A stretch of 64,000 nucleotides of DNA from positions 13,534,001 through 13,598,000 of the forward strand of contig BSBN01001752.1 in the NCBI GenBank assembly GCA_027924645.1, read 5' to 3'. The notes under the pieces are model-generated. The model did not search any database and had not been told where the DNA came from. It saw only the letters and a program-made list of their open reading frames with translations. Positions 49,678 to 62,544 of this stretch are shown here, in pieces. This DNA comes from Cunninghamia lanceolata (Eukaryota; Streptophyta; Pinopsida; Cupressales; Cupressaceae). The position numbers and the translations under genes were made by a program. Position 1 is the stretch's first letter; each line of letters begins with the position of its first letter.

Positions 49678-51246
49678 TGGTGTAGGAGCACCCTCTCTAT
49701 GGTGCAGTAGTCATGTTTTGTTTATGTTTTCAATAAGGCTTTTTAAGCCCCATCATGTTTGTAATAAGGTTTTTGTTAATCTAGTCACTAGACCTATGTA
49801 GACCATGTTTTGGTCAAGTTTGATGTAATCACACAATGAAAACATGTAGTTTTTTGTGTTAGGAGAAACCCAACGACTAACTGTCTTTCAAATCAATTTG
49901 TCGGTTGGGAGGAATGTTAACTAATCTCTCAAGCCTTTTATAGGCAATGATTTGGATGTAATGAGAGGAGAGGAGAAGCATGCATGAATGAATGAAGATC
50001 TGGATTTTTGGGTGTGTTGAAACATTGTCTTTTTCTGAGTAATTTCCCATAATAATCATTCTGTACAGATAGTTGTTCATCTGAAACTAATTGGAGATGT
50101 TCTTGAGCATTGAAGTAGTTTCCATTTGATAATAGTCGGGTGTCTTGAAGTGTTTTAGTTTGTAAGATATTGTTCTTCTTGCAAAGACTGGTCAGAAAAC
50201 CTAGAAACTAGGGTTCTATGAATAAATGGACTGTATCTCCTTTGTCCACTGAAGTCAAGATTCTCATGTTCAGTGTGATGGAGGAATACAGTGTACATTT
50301 TGTGTTTTCTGTTGTTTTGGGTCAACACCCAGGGATCCAAGGAGTTTGGGCATGAGTGGACTGGGCATCTCTATGTGACTAGTCATTGAAAAGATACTGT
50401 TATGTGAGAACGATGGCCAAATTGATAGGGTGATCAAGTGTTTGCAGAGGAGTGTAGACCCCTTTTGTTCTATCGAGTTCTTGTTTCTGTGTATTTGTTG
50501 AATGTCTATGAATTGTGGAATTACAGAGTGGCTATCAACGTAACATAAACCTCGGGGAAGTTTTTGAAAGTTACACCGATTAACAGAGTTAGACTGATAG
50601 GAGGTGTATCAGTGAAGAGTGAAGGGAGTCTCACTGAAGAAACATACATTGGCACCAGTTTTGTATTGGTTCACTAAATGTATATTGCGAATGCATATCA
50701 CAATTATATGTTGAGAATGTATCTTGAGATTATATGTTGAGAATATACATTTCGTCAAATACAAAAGGTGACCGACAGCAATGGTAAAGTAAAATGTATG
50801 TTGGAATTGCACCCTTTGTCGGATGCAAACGGTGACCAGGTGTAGTGGTGAAAGTAGGGCAAAGATACATTGGCTAACTGGTAATAGCAAGTCAAGTCTT
50901 GCATATACAAGCTAGTATATTAGCGTATCGGGAGGACATACAAGGAGGTCGCCAACAGTCAAAGTTTGGCTGACAAGATTGCAACTAACCGCCACGATTA
51001 AATTGAGTGGAAATGTAACTGCCATCAGGTATTGGCAGGAGGTTAGAAGACACCGCCGACAACAGAAGTCTCTCCGAAGACAAGGAAATTGAACTGTCAT
51101 GGAGAGTTGGGAGATCAGCTAGAGAGTTTGCAAGGTGGCCGACAGGGTATGTTTGGCTGACAAGGTTTGGTCTCCAAGACATAAGCCACATCTCACCAAT
51201 CAAGTTTGTTGATCAATTAAACACTTCCACTATGTACTCTGCATCA
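49678..51246 (+). repeat. Chromovirus 5' LTR, 1569 bp
   Basis: Starts TGGTGTAGGAGCACC and ends TGCATCA. The 3' half is rich in CCGA/TCGG words, many decayed to TTGA or TCAG relative to the other LTR. Confidence 0.95.
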
Positions 51247-51249
51247 TAT

Positions 51250-51261
51250 TGGTATCAGAGC
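51250..51261 (+). promoter_or_regulatory. Chromovirus primer-binding site
   Basis: TGGTATCAGAGC, the exact initiator-Met tRNA complement, three bases after the LTR. Confidence 0.93.
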
Positions 51262-51284
51262 TAATATTTGGATTGGAGCTGTGT

Positions 51285-54200
51285 ATGTCAGACACAGAGA
51301 TAGAAACTAAGGCTAGCACAATGCCTCCCAAGTCTATGAGCAAAGAAGCCATCAAGAAGATGGTAGAGGAGATGCTTGAAGCAAAGTTGAAAGAAGAGAA
51401 GTCCAAGGGTAAGAGTAAAGAGGATGGAAGTGCTTCTGATACAAAAGAAGAAGAAGAGGCAGAGGAGAGGCCACAAGAAAAAGATATATCTGCAGACCAA
51501 AAGGTTGAATGCACTTAAAGGTGCTCATGGAGATAGTGGTGATCCAAAGATGGATGTTCCTACATTCAATGGGAAACTAGATGGAGATGCCATCGTGGAT
51601 TGGATTGAAGCCATGTGTAACTATTTTGACTTCAAGGAGTATAGTGACAACAAGAAAGTCAAGTTTGCTAAGACAAGATTGAGAGGTTCTGCCCTAGTTT
51701 GGTGGAACTATATACAAGGGGAAAGAGAGAAAGTTGGAAAGAACCCTATCACCAAATGGAGTAGAATGGTGGCCATGCTAAGAGACAAGTTCATGCCATC
51801 TGATTATGAGTTGCAGACCATTAGGAAGTTTAATCATCTCAGACAAAAGGATATGGATGTGGCTACATATACTGAAGAATTTCATAGATTGAGCATGAGA
51901 GCCAATCACAAAGAGGAGGAGAAAGAGATGGTGGCCAGATATCTCGATGGTTTGAGGTATAACATACAAGATGAATTCAGTATGGTGGTTCTTAAAATAG
52001 TGGATGAGTGTTTTCTATTAGCCTCTAGGGCTGAGGAAAAGTTGAAAAGGAAAAGTGATCAAAACACCAGAGGAAGAGGTGGCATAGATAATAGGGGAAG
52101 AGGCAGTTTTGGCAGAGGACAGTGAAGTAGAAATGAAATTCCAAGTCAACAAGAGTCTCATTCTGAAGTAGAACATAGAGGTGGTGGTTTTAGAGGTTGG
52201 AGAAGACCAAATGGCAGAGGTAGAGGTGGTGGTGCAGGTAGAGGACCCAGAGTTTTCACTGGTAGATGCTATGGCTGCAATCAAGTAGGCCATACTGCGA
52301 GCAAATACCCTGAGAAGGCATCTAGTTCCCATGATGGTGGGAGAAGGAATCAGTTGTTGAAAGATTATGATTACCAAAGTGTGAATTCACCCATAAGTAG
52401 TGTTGCACCAGTCCTTGAAGAAGAAAGCATGATGATCAAGAGGACTTTGATGAAGATACCATTGAAGCAAGAGCCCCCACAAAGGAAGACTCTCTTCAAA
52501 ACCCAAGGTATAGCCTATGGTAAACTTTGTAAAATCATTGTTGATTCAGGTTCTACTGAGAATGTAGTGTCTACTAAAATGGTAGAGAAGTGTAAGTTGA
52601 AAAGGCTGCCCCATGTTAGTCCTCATAAGATCTCTTGGTTGAATAAGAATCAAAATTACATGGTAGAAGAACAAACTTGGGTTGAGTTTGAGATAGGTGA
52701 TTATAAGGATAAGGTACTATGTGAGATTATTCCTATGGATGCTTGTCACCTTCTTCTTGGATGTCCATGGCAGTATGATGTGAAGGCACAACATGATGGT
52801 GAGAAGAACACATACCTCATCACCAAGAATGGAAGGAAGTTTAGGATGGACCCTATGCAAGCGCAGATAGGAGAGAAGAGTAATGACACCAATGTCATGA
52901 TGGTTAGTGGCAAAGAGTTCTTACACCTCATGATGGAGAAGGATACCCAAGGGTATGCCTTGATAATGAAACCTAAAGATGAATCAGGACAGCAAGACAA
53001 AAAGCAGAAAGAGATTCCACTAGAAGTGCAACAATTGTTGGATAAGTACCAAGATCTTGTGGTAGAGGATACTCCTAATTCCTTACCACCCATGAGAGAT
53101 ATAAGTCATCAAATTGACTTGATTCCAGATGCCACATTGCCCAATAAGGTTGCCTATAAATTGACACCACAGCAAAATGAAGAGATGAGTAGACAAATTC
53201 AAGAACTCTTAGAGAAAGGATTGATTAGAAAGAGTCTTAGTCCATGTGCAATCCCTAGTGTACTTGCTCCAAAGAAAGATGGGAAGTGGAGACTATGTAT
53301 GAACTCAAGGGCCATAAATAAGATCACAATAAGGTATAGATTCCCTATACCAAGGATTGAGGATCTTTTGGACTGTCTTGGAGGGTCATGTTAGTATTCA
53401 AAGATTGATTTAAAATCTGGTTATCATCATATCAGAATTAGGCAGGGAGATGAATGAAAGACTACCTTCAAGACAACTGAAGGTCTATATGAGTGGCTTG
53501 TCATGCCATTCAGCCTTAGCAATGCTCCAAGCACATTCATGTGTTTGATGAATGAGGTACTTGTTGAATTCATTGGCAAATTTGTAATTGTTTATCTTGA
53601 TGACATACTTATTTTCAGCAAGACAAAAGAAGAACATGTGAAGCATCTTAGACAAGTGATGAAGAAGTTGCATGAGAGTAAGTTGATGATCAACTTGGAT
53701 AAGTGTGAGTTTATGAAAACTGAACTTGTGTATCTTGGTTTTGTGATTTCTAATGGTTGTTGGAAGATGGACCCCACAAAGGTTGAGGCCATTCTCAATT
53801 GGCCAACTCCTAAGACAGTGAGAGATGTTAGAAGCTTTCATGGCTTGGCAACTTTTTATAGGAAGTTCATTAGAGCATTCAGTCACCTAAGTGCTCCTAT
53901 TCTCAATGCCATAAAGGGTGGAATAAAGTGCAAATTTCAATGGACAAGGCAAGCAGATGATAGTTTTGAATTGTTGAAGAAGAGAGTGGTTGAACTACCT
54001 ACATTGGTGCTCCCAGATTTTAACAAAGTTTTTGTAGTGGAAAGTGATGCAAGTTAGAAAGCAATAGGTGTTGTTCTTAGTCAAGATGGACATCCTGTGG
54101 CATTTTTTTCAGAGAAGTTGAGTGAGGCTAAACAAAGGTATTCTACCTATGACCTAGAGCTTTATGCAATGGTGCAAGCTCTCAAAAAGTGGAGACACTA

Positions 54201-55890
54201 TTTGCTGCCCAAAGAATTCATTGTTCTTACTGATAACCATGCTCTTAGTTTTCTAAATAGTCAAGAAAAGTTGAATGACAGGCATGTTAAGTGGATAGAA
54301 CAATTGCAGGCCTATACCTTCACTATTAAGTATAAAAAGGTTGTTGCCAACAAAGTGCCTGATGCTTTAAGTAGAAGGATGCTGGTCATACATGAAGTAC
54401 AGATGGAAAGCATGGGGATAGATTGTTTGAAGGAGTTATACAAGGAGTATGCAGATTTCAAAGTTGCTTATGAAGTTTGTGCTAATTTGGCTAACACTTT
54501 TCATGGGGAATATTCATATTTTGTGTTGTAGGAAGGTCTCTTATTCAAAGGCAGTTTGCTATGTGTTCCAAAGTGTTCAATGAGGGATAACATCATCAAA
54601 GAGAAGCACAATGGAACCTTAGGAGGACACTTTTAGTTGGACAAGACTTTGGAACAAGTCATTAGATTCTACTATTGGCTAAAAGTACAGTCGGATGTAA
54701 GGAGATATGTTGCAAGTTGTACCATATGTCAAAAGGCCAAAGGTATGTCTTCTAATGCTGGTTTATACCAACCCCTCCCTATTCCCAATAGGCCTTGGGA
54801 AAGCATTAGTATGGATTTTGTACTTGGTCTTCCTAAGACAACAAGGGGTGTGGATAGTGTTTTTGTCATTGTGGATAGATTTAGTAAGATGGCTCATTTT
54901 GTGCCATGCAAATGTACAAATGATGCATCTCACATTGCTGGTCTCTTTTTCAGAGAAGTGGTTAGAATCCATGGTTTGCCCCTTTCAATTGTCATTGATA
55001 GAGACTCCAAGTTTGTTGGTCATTTTTGGAGGACCTTATGGAGAAAATTGGGAACACAATTGTCTTTCTCATCATCCTACCATCCCCAAACTGATGGTCA
55101 GACTAAGGTTGTTAATAGGTCCTTAGGAAACCTTCTAAGATGCCTTACCAAGCAGCATGGGTTGGCATGGGACTTGGTGATCAGTCAAGCCGAGTATGCT
55201 TACAATGATTTAGTGAATAGAAGTACTGGGAAGAGTCCATTTGAAATTGTTTATGGTTTCCATCCAAGAGGACCACTTGAACTCAAAGACCTACAAGGTT
55301 GGGATAAGAGGAGTGCTCTAGGAGAAGATTTTTCTACCACCATGAAGGCAGTTCATGATCAAGTCAAAGTTCAATTAGAGAGAACAGTCTCTAAATACAA
55401 GGATAGAGCAGATCTTAAAAGGAGAGATGTACAGTTCAAGGTGGGAGATTTGGTGATGACCTATCTAAGGAAGGAAAGATTGCCTAAAGGACAGCCAACC
55501 AAGCTTCTGATGAAGAAAATAGGACCATGCAAGGTAGTGCATAAGTTTGGTCCAAATGCTTATGAAATAGAATTACCATCCGGCCTTGGTATTTCTCCCA
55601 TATTCAATGTTTCAGACCTGTTTCCATTCAGACCTCCATTGAATGCTAAAGATGGATCAGATGCTGTGATTAAAAATGAAGACTAGATTAGAGATCTACC
55701 TCCAAGTAAGCCTTTACAGTTGGAATGCATCTTAGATTCCAAGGTTGTCAAAAAGACAAGGAAGGGTGTGTACAAGGAGTACTTGGTCAAGTGGCAGGAT
55801 CTTCCTGACTCAGAAGCTACATGGATGAGTGAGGTAGACATTTTGAAGCATGGGAAGACACTCCAATAGTTAGCAACTCAAGAGACTTGA
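51285..55890 (+). pseudogene. Chromovirus gag-pol, decayed almost only by nonsense codons
   Basis: The probable start is 51285 (MSDTEIET); one frameshift near 51510 leads into a frame that stays in register to the TGA at 55888. Domains: Retrotrans_gag (51540-52060; RLRGSALVWWNYIQG); zinc knuckle near 52270-52308 with last Cys changed to Tyr (TGC to TAC); protease VDSGSTENVV (~52543); RT with [25 protein letters not shown] and YLDDIL (~53593); RNase H TDNHALSFL; integrase HYPQTDGQT-type motif (YHPQTDGQT, ~55080); chromodomain-like YKEYLVKWQDLPDSEATW (~55770). In-frame stops are at 52123, 53392, 53455, 54055, 54529, 54634, 55684 and 55867. Several fit CAG to TAG or TGG to TGA. It cannot make its own enzymes. 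Confidence 0.93.
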
Positions 55891-55900
55891 GTTTTTCCTG

Positions 55901-55911
55901 CAGGGGGAGTA
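55901..55911 (+). promoter_or_regulatory. Chromovirus polypurine tract
   Basis: CAGGGGGAGTA directly before the 3' LTR. Confidence 0.9.
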
Positions 55912-57455
55912 TGGTGCAGGAGCACCTTCTCTATGGTGCAGTAGTCATGTTTTCTTTATGTTTTCAGTAAGGCTTTTTAAGCCCCATCATGTTTGTAATA
56001 AGGTTTTTTTTCAATTTGGTCACTAGACCTATGTAGACCATGTTTTGGTCAAGTTTGATGTAATCACATGATGAAAACATGTAGTTTTCTTGTGTTAGGA
56101 GAAACCCAACAGCTAACTGTCTTTCAAATCCATTTGTCGGTTGGGAGGAATGTTAACCGATCTCTCAAGCCTTTTATAGGTGAGGATTTGGATGTAATGA
56201 GTGGAGAGGAGAAGCATGCATGAATGAATGAAGATCTAGATTTTTGGGTGTGTTGAAACATTGTCTTTTTCTGAGTAATTTTTCGTAATAATCATTCTGT
56301 ATGGATAGTTGTTCATCTGAAACTAATTGGAGATGTTCAAGCATTGAAGTAGTTTCCATTTGATAATAGTTTGGTGTCTTGAAGTGTTGTAGTTTGTAAT
56401 ATATTGTTCTTCTTGCAAAGACTGTTCAAAAAACCTAGAAACTAGGGTTCTGTGAATAAATGGACTGTATCTCCTCTGTCCACTGAAGTCAAGATTCTCA
56501 TGTTCAGTGTGATGGAGGAATACAGTGTACATTTTGTGTTTTCTGTTGTTTTGGGTCAACACCCAGGGATCCAAGGAGTTTGGGCATGAGTGGACTAGGC
56601 ATCTCTATGTGACTAGTCATTGAAAAGATATTGTTATGTGAGAACAGTGGCCAAATTGACGGGGTGATCAAGTGTTTGCAAAGGAGTGTAAACCCCTTCT
56701 GTTCTATTGAATTCTTATTTCTGTGTATTTATTGAATGTTTGTGAATCGTGGAATTACAGAGTGGTTATTGACGTAACATAAACCTCGGGGAAGTTTTTG
56801 AAAGTTACACCGATTAACAGAGTTAGACCGATAGGAGGTGTATCGGTGAAGAGTGAAGGGAGTCTCACCGAAGAAACATACATCGGTGCCAGTTTTGTAT
56901 TGGTTCGCCGAATGTATATTAAGAAATGCATATCACAATTGTATGTTGAGAATATACATTTTGTCAGATACAAAAGGTGACCGACTGCAACAGTAAAGTA
57001 AAATGTATGTTGGGAATGCACCTTTTGTCAGATGCAAATGGTGACTGGGCATAGCGGTGAAAACAGGGCCAAGATACATTGGCTAACCGGTAATAGCAAG
57101 TCAAGTCTTGCATATACAAGCTAGTATATCAACGTATCGAGAGGACATACAAGGAGGTTGCCGACGGTCAAAGTCTGGCCGACAAGATTGCGACTAACCG
57201 CCACGGTTAAGTCGAGTGGAAACATAATTGCCATCGGGTATCGGCAGGAGGTTAGAAGACACCGCCGACAACAGAAGTCTCTCTGAAGACAAGGAAATTG
57301 AACTGTCGTGGAGAGTTGGGAGATCAGGCAGAGAGTTTGCAAGGTGGCTGACGGGGTATGTTTGGCCAACAAGGTTTGGTCACCAAGACATAAGCCACAT
57401 CTCGCCGATCAAGTTTGTTGATCAATTGAACACTTCCACAGTGCACTCTTCATCA
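55912..57455 (+). repeat. Chromovirus 3' LTR, 1544 bp
   Basis: TGGTGCAGGAGCACC to CTTCATCA. Retains more CpG (ACCGA, GCCGAC, ATCGG) than the 5' copy. The segment near 57351 (GACGGGGTATGTTTGGCC) resembles the island at 15400. Confidence 0.95.
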
Positions 57456-57460
57456 CCTCC

Positions 57461-59497
57461 TCTCTTCCAGTGTTCCTACAGTGTCCTCACCCTCTATGTC
57501 AGAGACAATTATATCCTCTCCCCTTCCTTCATCCATTACATCTTCCACCAGTCTATCCATCTCTTCTTTTCCATCCTTAGCCTCCATTTCCATCCATCAC
57601 TTCATCCTCTTTCCCTTCCATTTCATCCATGATCCTTCCTCTCTTCACTTCATCTTTACCTCTCATCTCAGCTATTCTTTCTCCTTCTTCCTTTTCCCTG
57701 CCATCCCTCAGCCTTACTTCTCCCCTTTCCATTTCCTCCATGCTCTCATATCCTTTCCTTCCTCCCTTAGGTTCTCCTTTCCTTCCTCCCTCAGGTTTTG
57801 CATCATTTGCAAACCTATCCTGAGTACATTTTTCTCCTTCTACCACTAGTTCTTTTGTTGACATCAACAGTTCACTGGCTCTTCCATTCAATGATTCTAC
57901 CCAAGTACCCATGCCAGCCCCTCTTCAGGTGCCCTTAATGTTGAGCATCAAGATAATATGTGTTGAATTAGACAAGGAGATAGACATTAAAGATGTAACT
58001 AATGTTCCTCCTACTAATCACAATACCATAGAGATAGTAAACTTGGAAGAAAATCCTTCTTAGGAGAAAGCAGATGACTCTGTGTTGAATATTTCTTTGC
58101 AGGTAGTGGTATAAAACCTACAACATACATATCAACCAGAGTCTCCTCTCAAGATAAGTGGAGTAGATGATCAAGATGCACAGGAAGATAGGGAAACAAA
58201 GTAGAGGCCCGATGCAGAGAAATCAATTGATCTTGATTCTTTGAATAAAGAGGACACTCATATTAACTCCCCAAAACATTCTTTGGTAGATCCTGAGTGG
58301 CTCCAACAGAGATTGAATAATCAACCTTCAAGGGTAGAGGTAGTTGAATTAAATTTGGATAACTTTTTGGCATGGATCAAGAAACCTAAGAAGCAAAAGA
58401 AGGCAAAGGTTCAATCAAGGATCTACAAAGATGCTTCAGGTTCTCATATTGCAGAGGTAGTTGTGCCTCTAGAACATGCTAACAAAGAAGACACTAGACT
58501 TGAGGACTACACTGTTACGACTCTGAACTTAGGTCTAGTATCCAAAGCCCAGGTTGTAGATGAATTCAATGATTCTATGTCTAACATTCTTGATACGATA
58601 AATAAGGATGAGATGACAAAGCAGCAACTCAGACAACAAAATGAAGAACTCAGGGCATGTGTTAGGTACTTAATAAATTCCATTTAGTCAAAAGATGGAG
58701 CAGTGTTGGAACCCTCTCTCCTTTCCAAGGAAGAGTTAGAGAATTTTGATAGTATCAGAGTTACTACAATAGCTATAGAAGAATGGTATCACAAAATGTA
58801 TGATGAGGGATGTGAGGTCATTGATGAAGCAGTCGAATTACACAAAGATTTTTGCACTCTAAAGGCTGATTGGGATGAAGTTGGTGATTGTGCAAACTAT
58901 GATGAATATTATTCTCACATTCATCCTCGAGTGCTTGCAATGAGTAAGCTCCCTGATGAAGTCTTGCTGGAAGAAAATATTTTGACCTAGGACAAACTAC
59001 ATATGACAAGGCACTGGCTAGAGATGATAAGTTTGAGGAGAGAGATTTTTGACAAAGCAAGAAATATGTCCATGCCAGCCAAGGGACAACTTCTAGAGGT
59101 TATCTATAGTCTGAATGACATGCTCAAGGCATCTACTAATATGAACTTAGATGATACCACCCTAGTAGATACTCAAGACTATAAAGAGAAGTTCAATTTG
59201 TTTATGCAATGGGAATCACCACCATGTAAGGTGGAGGATTTGGAAAGAATCAATGACCTCCATATGTAATTTAAGGAGTTTAAAAGAAACAAAAGGCCCA
59301 GTTCAGCTATATATAACAAGTTCTCATGGGAAATAGACATAGTGAAATTTAGGTTAGATTTTATGAGAGATCTAGATCCAGCTGAGATTAATCCAATCCT
59401 ATCAGCATCATTCATGGCATATAGTAATAGGGAAGCAAAAAATAATAAAGTTGACTTGGATGGGGATGAGCAGCAGGATGGTCTAGTCAGCATATGA
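57461..59497 (+). pseudogene. ORF B, 3' part
   Basis: Continues ORF B after the chromovirus. A Ser/Thr/Pro-rich stretch (57461-57850) is followed by a frame readable to TGA 59495 with stops near 58062, 58111, 58202, 58685, 58988 and 59267. Readable pieces are a basic patch KKPKKQKKAKVQSRIYKD, a helix with DEMTKQQLRQQNEELRACVR, and an acidic helical tail with EEWYHKMYDEGCEVIDEAVE and NDMLKASTNMNLDD. It is helical and probably coiled-coil at its C-terminus, like ORF A and ORF C, but I cannot align it convincingly to them. Confidence 0.6.
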
Positions 59498-59507
59498 AAT
59501 CCTGTCA

Positions 59508-60633
59508 TGTTGCATTAGTGCTTGTTTTCACATATCACGTGACCTTCTTTTGACTTCTTTTTGCCTTGGGAATTGGCTCTTCCTTCTAAATAGCCAAATG
59601 GGTACTCATTTTGTCCAGATTCAATGTATTTAAAAGTTGTATTTTTTCTTTTCTGTCAAGACAAAAATAAATCCGAGAATGTAACAAACTGTTGTATTTC
59701 ATTCAATGCAATGTAAATTTGGATCGTTGGTGTTGAGTTAATCTCCACCGTTAATGAAAAACTCGGTATGACTATTCCTCTATATAAAGGATGGTCATTT
59801 TCTCTCTTGTAAGTAAGATTTGATAGTGAATTGCTGAGACTCTGCCGAAATTTGATCAATACAAAGCAAGTTTTGCAAGTTGTTGGAAATTTGTGTTCTT
59901 GTGTTGTCTCATTTTTTATTCATGGTTCATTTCAATATGAAATTAGTTAATGTGTGATTGCAATGATGGATAAATGTTTAGATATGTGATGAATGCCCTA
60001 GATCATACCATTTGTACTTGTTGGCTGCAAGTTACTTTGCATGGTTAGTCTGAACCTCCATTAATGAATTTAGTTCGATTGCATTTCAATAGTTAAACTG
60101 CACCATTAACTAGGTGTTTAATGAATGAATGTGATTTAAAAATCATAACAATCCTTTGAAGATTGCATCATTTCTTGCAATATTGTGGTTTCTTGACCTA
60201 GTTAAATAGGAGGTGGTTTGTTGAGGGTATTTTGTCTATCTACAGCATATTATCCAGTTGTGATTTGTTCCTTATGTTTCAATATCTCTCTTTACCCTTT
60301 CACCTCTTTATTTTTCTTTATAAACATCTGTTAGAGTTAGGTTTTGAGTAGCACTTGCATTGTTAATCTACTAAAAATTTTAGACTTAATAAGCCTACAT
60401 TATTAAAGGGTTGCTGCACACTTTGTTGTCATAGTTTCATAAACCCTTTAGTTAAAAGTAAGTCACCTTGGTAGGAACAGCCTAAGTCCACTAAGTTATC
60501 TTGCAAGCTAAGACCTAGCTGTATAAACCTTGGAGCAATCCTATTCTAAAGATTTGGGATAAGATTCCTTTCAATAGAGCTGAGGTATCCAATATCTTAC
60601 ATGCATTGTTGTGTGCTAAAAACACCATCAACA
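59508..60633 (+). repeat. Probable gypsy 5' LTR, ~1.1 kb
   Basis: Bounded by TGTTGC and CATCAACA, with a TATA-like CTATATAAAGG near 59780 and AATAAA upstream of it. Downstream come TGGTACTAGAAGG (60638), a weak primer-site candidate, and a gag start. It begins only 10 nt after the ORF B stop. Confidence 0.5.
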
Positions 60634-60696
60634 TAATTGGTACTAGAAGGAGGGCCTTAAACATCACATAAACTCTTCTTTTCCAAGAAAGTAAGG

Positions 60697-61164
60697 TTGG
60701 GGACTAGGCAAAGGCATACTAGATCTAGTTCAGCTGGAGAAGACTTGTTGTTCTTAACACAGTTTAGAAGAACAAGGTGGGACCAAGGGATACACAAGAC
60801 CCCAAGGGCACGGTCCATTCTAATAAATCTAGATACAGTTCAAGTCAACTTTCTTAACATGGCTTTCTTTGCTGCAAATCCCTCTCCTATCCAATTGCCT
60901 AGCTATCATGACATGCCAAAGAATCATGATAAATACTGCTCAAAATTCTATCCTAATGACCCTAAAAGAATTACTAATGAACACAGATTTTTGAAGGCAA
61001 TATGTACATGTTGCAAGTTGAGCATGAGGATGTGATCTGCAAATTATTTCCATACTCACTGAAGGATGAGGCATATTATTGGTTTTTCAAGCTTCCTTCA
61101 GCTTCAATCAATTCATGGCAGACCTTGAAGGATGCATTCCTAAACTGATTATGGATGCCTACTA
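60697..61164 (+). pseudogene. Gypsy gag, N-terminal fragment cut by E4
   Basis: Contains SPIQLPSYHDMPKNHDKYCS, a FLKAICTCC block and, after a frame change, LKDEAYYWFFKLPSASINSW, matching the LxGxAxxWFxxLPxxSIxSW signature of plant Tat/Athila-type gag. Sequence stops at the E4 LTR at 61165. Confidence 0.7.
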
Positions 61165-62249
61165 TGTTGATAACTGAGAGGGGGGGTGAATCAGTTATCT
61201 TAATTTTTTAGCTTTCTGAACTTTCTTAATAATTAATGTAGCATCAATTCAAATAAGCAAACATAACCATGAAATGGAAATACACATGATACAATATTTT
61301 TGACATGGAAACCCTGTTAGGGGAGAAAACCACGGGGTGATTAACCCAAGATAGTATTCTCTGTCAGAAGAATAGAATTACAAAATGGCACTTGCCAATT
61401 AGGGCTTACTGCCCGAGCACTCTGCTTACAAGAGGCTCACTGCCTACAAGAGACTCACTGTCTACAAGTTGTAAGAAGAATAATAAGATCCTTGAACTGA
61501 TGAGAAGCATCCACACATGCTGGAGTTCAGTTTCGGTTAGGCTCGGTATACTAATCTACTGCACTTCATCCTTTCTCTTCTTTTATGCTGCTATCCTTTC
61601 ACATACCGGACCTTCCTTATTGCTTTCCTTCTACTCTGCTACTTTTCTTCGAACACACAACACTCCACTCTCATCGAAATCCATTTGGTATATATATCTG
61701 CACAAAGGATTTCATCCTCTTTCTAGTCGGCATCCGGAATAGTTAGTATTTCCCAAAGTTTAGCCTGTCGGCTGAATCCTTGCTTCCCAAGTGATGCGGA
61801 TCAAAAAGATACTTATAGATGTCATCTAACATGTTGGCCAATCATGAATGATGCCTTAGGAACCTTGATCATCATCAATATCTTATCTAGAATAATGTCT
61901 GATCCTCTGCCGATCAGTTCTTCCTCTGTCTGTTCTGCCAAACAGGACCCCAATACTTGAATGCTCATATCTCTCCACTCTTCCATCACCAGAGGCTCAA
62001 TTCCTAGAATCTCTCAGTTAAGGTACTCCTCTTGACTTCCCTAAGTCTGTACTTTCCAAAGATACTTCCTCTGAGAGATCCAGACCTGACTGTCGGACCT
62101 TGCCACATGCTCTGTTCTTGCTTACTAGATCACAACACTCTTCAATCTAACTTTCGGTATAGACACACCATGTCCTGCGGATGTGTGGGATGAACTTTGT
62201 TGCCATCAATGATAACAATCATAAAGCTACAATGTGTCTCTTTCCAACA
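61165..62249 (-). repeat. E4 3' LTR, 1085 bp
   Basis: TGTTGATAACTGAG to TCCAACA on plus. Hairpin arms are GATAACTGA (61169-61177) and TCAGTTATC (61191-61199). The double-stem motif is at 61304-61335 and CACTGCCTACAA-type repeats at ~61412-61468, as in E1. Ends and layout mirror E1; the second LTR is not in the window. Confidence 0.85.
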
Positions 62250-62544
62250 ATCTCCCCCTTTGGCATTGACGGCAACACTTAGTGAAAAATGACTAAGTGT
62301 TATACTATACCCCCCCTTGGTTGATGCTCTCTTCTAATGTACACTTTACTGGAGCTCCCCCTTAGCTGGATTTCACATTTTTCACTGTTCCTCACTCCCC
62401 CTTTGACATCAATGGCAAAGGGTAGGGTCCGTACACCAAAATTTCCCAAAAACAATATATACTTAGCCGTATAAGTTGTACTTACATATACTTAAGTATG
62501 TCTGCAAAAGTATTCTTCAGTTGTACAACTTCTGCCACCCAACT
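62250..62544 (-). promoter_or_regulatory. E4 polypurine tract and repeated blocks
   Basis: AAAGGGGGAGAT adjoins the LTR on minus. Further C-rich cores lie near 62311, 62354 and 62395; block 62395-62422 is identical base for base with E1 939-966. Confidence 0.75.

Larger units (their letters stand above)
49673..57460 (+). mobile_element. Chromovirus (Ty3/gypsy) inserted in ORF B, with CCTCC target duplications
   Basis: CCTCC at 49673-49677 and 57456-57460 flanks TGGTG...CATCA termini. Contains LTRs of 1569 and 1544 bp, an iMet primer site, one gag-pol frame, a polypurine tract and a C-terminal chromodomain-like segment. Removing it rejoins the two halves of ORF B. LTRs differ at many sites, chiefly C/T and G/A, so it is clearly older than E1. 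Confidence 0.95.

Noticed and set aside
57481..57849. Ser/Phe-rich 122-codon gene in the CT-rich stretch
   Set aside because: It is the low-complexity linker of ORF B just after the insertion site; all three frames are open because of composition.
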